Shown: one piece after another, positions 63,703 to 64,000 of the stretch | Numbering within the stretch: position 1 is the stretch's first letter | Layout: the number at the start of each line of letters is the position of its first letter | NCBI GenBank assembly: GCA_033852075.1 | Contig: JAWSVC010000023.1 | Location: forward strand, 36,138 to 100,137 | Direction of reading: 5' to 3' | DNA from: QZLE01 sp033852075 | GTDB lineage: Bacteria; Pseudomonadota; Gammaproteobacteria; QZLD01 | Length of the DNA stretch: 64,000 nucleotides | Made by a program: the position numbers and the translations under genes | Notes under the pieces: generated by a model | Database searches by the model: none | What the model was told of the DNA's origin: nothing | Seen by the model: only the letters and a program-made list of their open reading frames with translations

Positions 63703-64000
63703 TCAGAGATTACTTAGCTTTTTATCTGGTCTAATGAAATAAAAAAGAATAACAGAAAATATTGCACCTAAAGTATCAGCCAACATATCTTTTTGAGCAT
63801 CCCAAATATCACCTTGCGAACCTAGAAATTCCGTTCCAGCTTTGCCTCCTTCCGCTGCGGCATACCACCACTCAATGATTTCATATGCAGCAGCCACGCT
63901 CATTATAAAGAAAACAGCAAAAAATCCTGCAAAAACAGGCTTTGACCACCTTTTCCTTAAGGTAATTTCTAACATAGGATGTACTGGTCTAATGGAACCG
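63703..64000 (-). CDS. DUF2238 (YjdF-like) membrane protein, truncated by the window edge
   Basis: This is the C-terminal part of a gene whose frame stays open to the edge at 64000. It contains VAAAYEIIEWWYAAAEGG, FLGSQGDIWDAQKDMLADTLGA and a final hydrophobic segment. These are the conserved acidic-aromatic membrane motifs of DUF2238/YjdF. An ATG at 63975 exists, but family members have several more membrane segments before this point, so it is not the start. The function is unknown. It is convergent with the ABC importer. Confidence 0.8.
   Translation of the reverse strand, partial: GSIRPVHPMLEITLRKRWSKPVFAGFFAVFFIMSVAAAYEIIEWWYAAAEGGKAGTEFLGSQGDIWDAQKDMLADTLGAIFSVILFYFIRPDKKLSNL

Noticed and set aside
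1..64000. CRISPR arrays, tRNA or rRNA genes, insertion sequences, prophage or plasmid functions
   Set aside because: Reading both strands I found no direct-repeat arrays, cloverleaf-like genes, transposases, integrases or replication genes.

Overview
This 64 kb window is AT-rich and densely coded. It reads as a chromosomal segment of a gammaproteobacterium. The support is a close YadG/YadH pair, an EfpL-type EF-P paralogue, ClpS/ClpA, NadB, a DksA/TraR zinc-finger protein, a YgiQ radical SAM protein and a TIGR01621-type pseudouridine synthase. I cannot name the genus. There are no rRNA or tRNA genes, no recognisable insertion sequences, no CRISPR array and no phage genes.

Layout. At 1-6711, the tail of a QueD-like gene is followed by a tripartite RND efflux operon whose TolC carries an N-terminal substrate-binding-protein domain. 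At 6.6-7.4 kb on the minus strand there is a compact unit of a promoter, a 14-codon ORF, a terminator, a 3' remnant of rtcB and a small basic-protein ORF with an intrinsic terminator inside it. At 7.5-23.4 kb lie mostly housekeeping and small regulatory genes: PilZ, GFA, alpha/beta hydrolase, efpL-yadG-yadH, nadB, DksA-like, a NarL-type two-component system, a frame-disrupted NHL-repeat gene, nadE, clpS-clpA, and a methyltransferase that looks like RquA (rhodoquinone synthesis). At 23.8-25.5 kb are a Sir2 deacylase and a pseudouridine synthase.

From 25.7 to 52.4 kb the window is dominated by signalling. A three-GAF hybrid kinase comes first. It is followed by an RDD-SpoIIM-DUF4129-DUF4350-MoxR-DUF58 membrane operon with a near-consensus promoter, then a 7TMR-DISM hybrid kinase. 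A minus-strand set follows: PstS-like protein, outer-membrane barrel, DarA and DarB (dialkylresorcinol-type enzymes). Last is a tightly overlapping four-gene operon: CheZ-like protein, two hybrid kinases, and a receiver-PAS-GGDEF-EAL protein. The c-di-GMP enzyme and the PilZ protein at 7.5 kb make c-di-GMP a plausible output.

From 52.4 kb to the end are two small unknown proteins (one phasin-like), an EamA exporter preceded by what looks like a Trp-codon leader-peptide attenuator, a secreted subtilase with PHA-depolymerase-like C-terminal modules, arsC, a YgiQ protein, an alpha/beta hydrolase, a DUF2520 protein, a FecCD/FecE-type ABC transporter, and a DUF2238 gene cut by the window edge.

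The most noteworthy items are the non-stop-mRNA ORF next to the rtcB remnant, the leader ORF/attenuator before the EamA gene, the RquA homologue, the DarA-DarB pair in an envelope-protein operon, and the kinase operon with a DxxxQ phosphatase-like protein. All functional calls are from reading sequence motifs; no database search was run.
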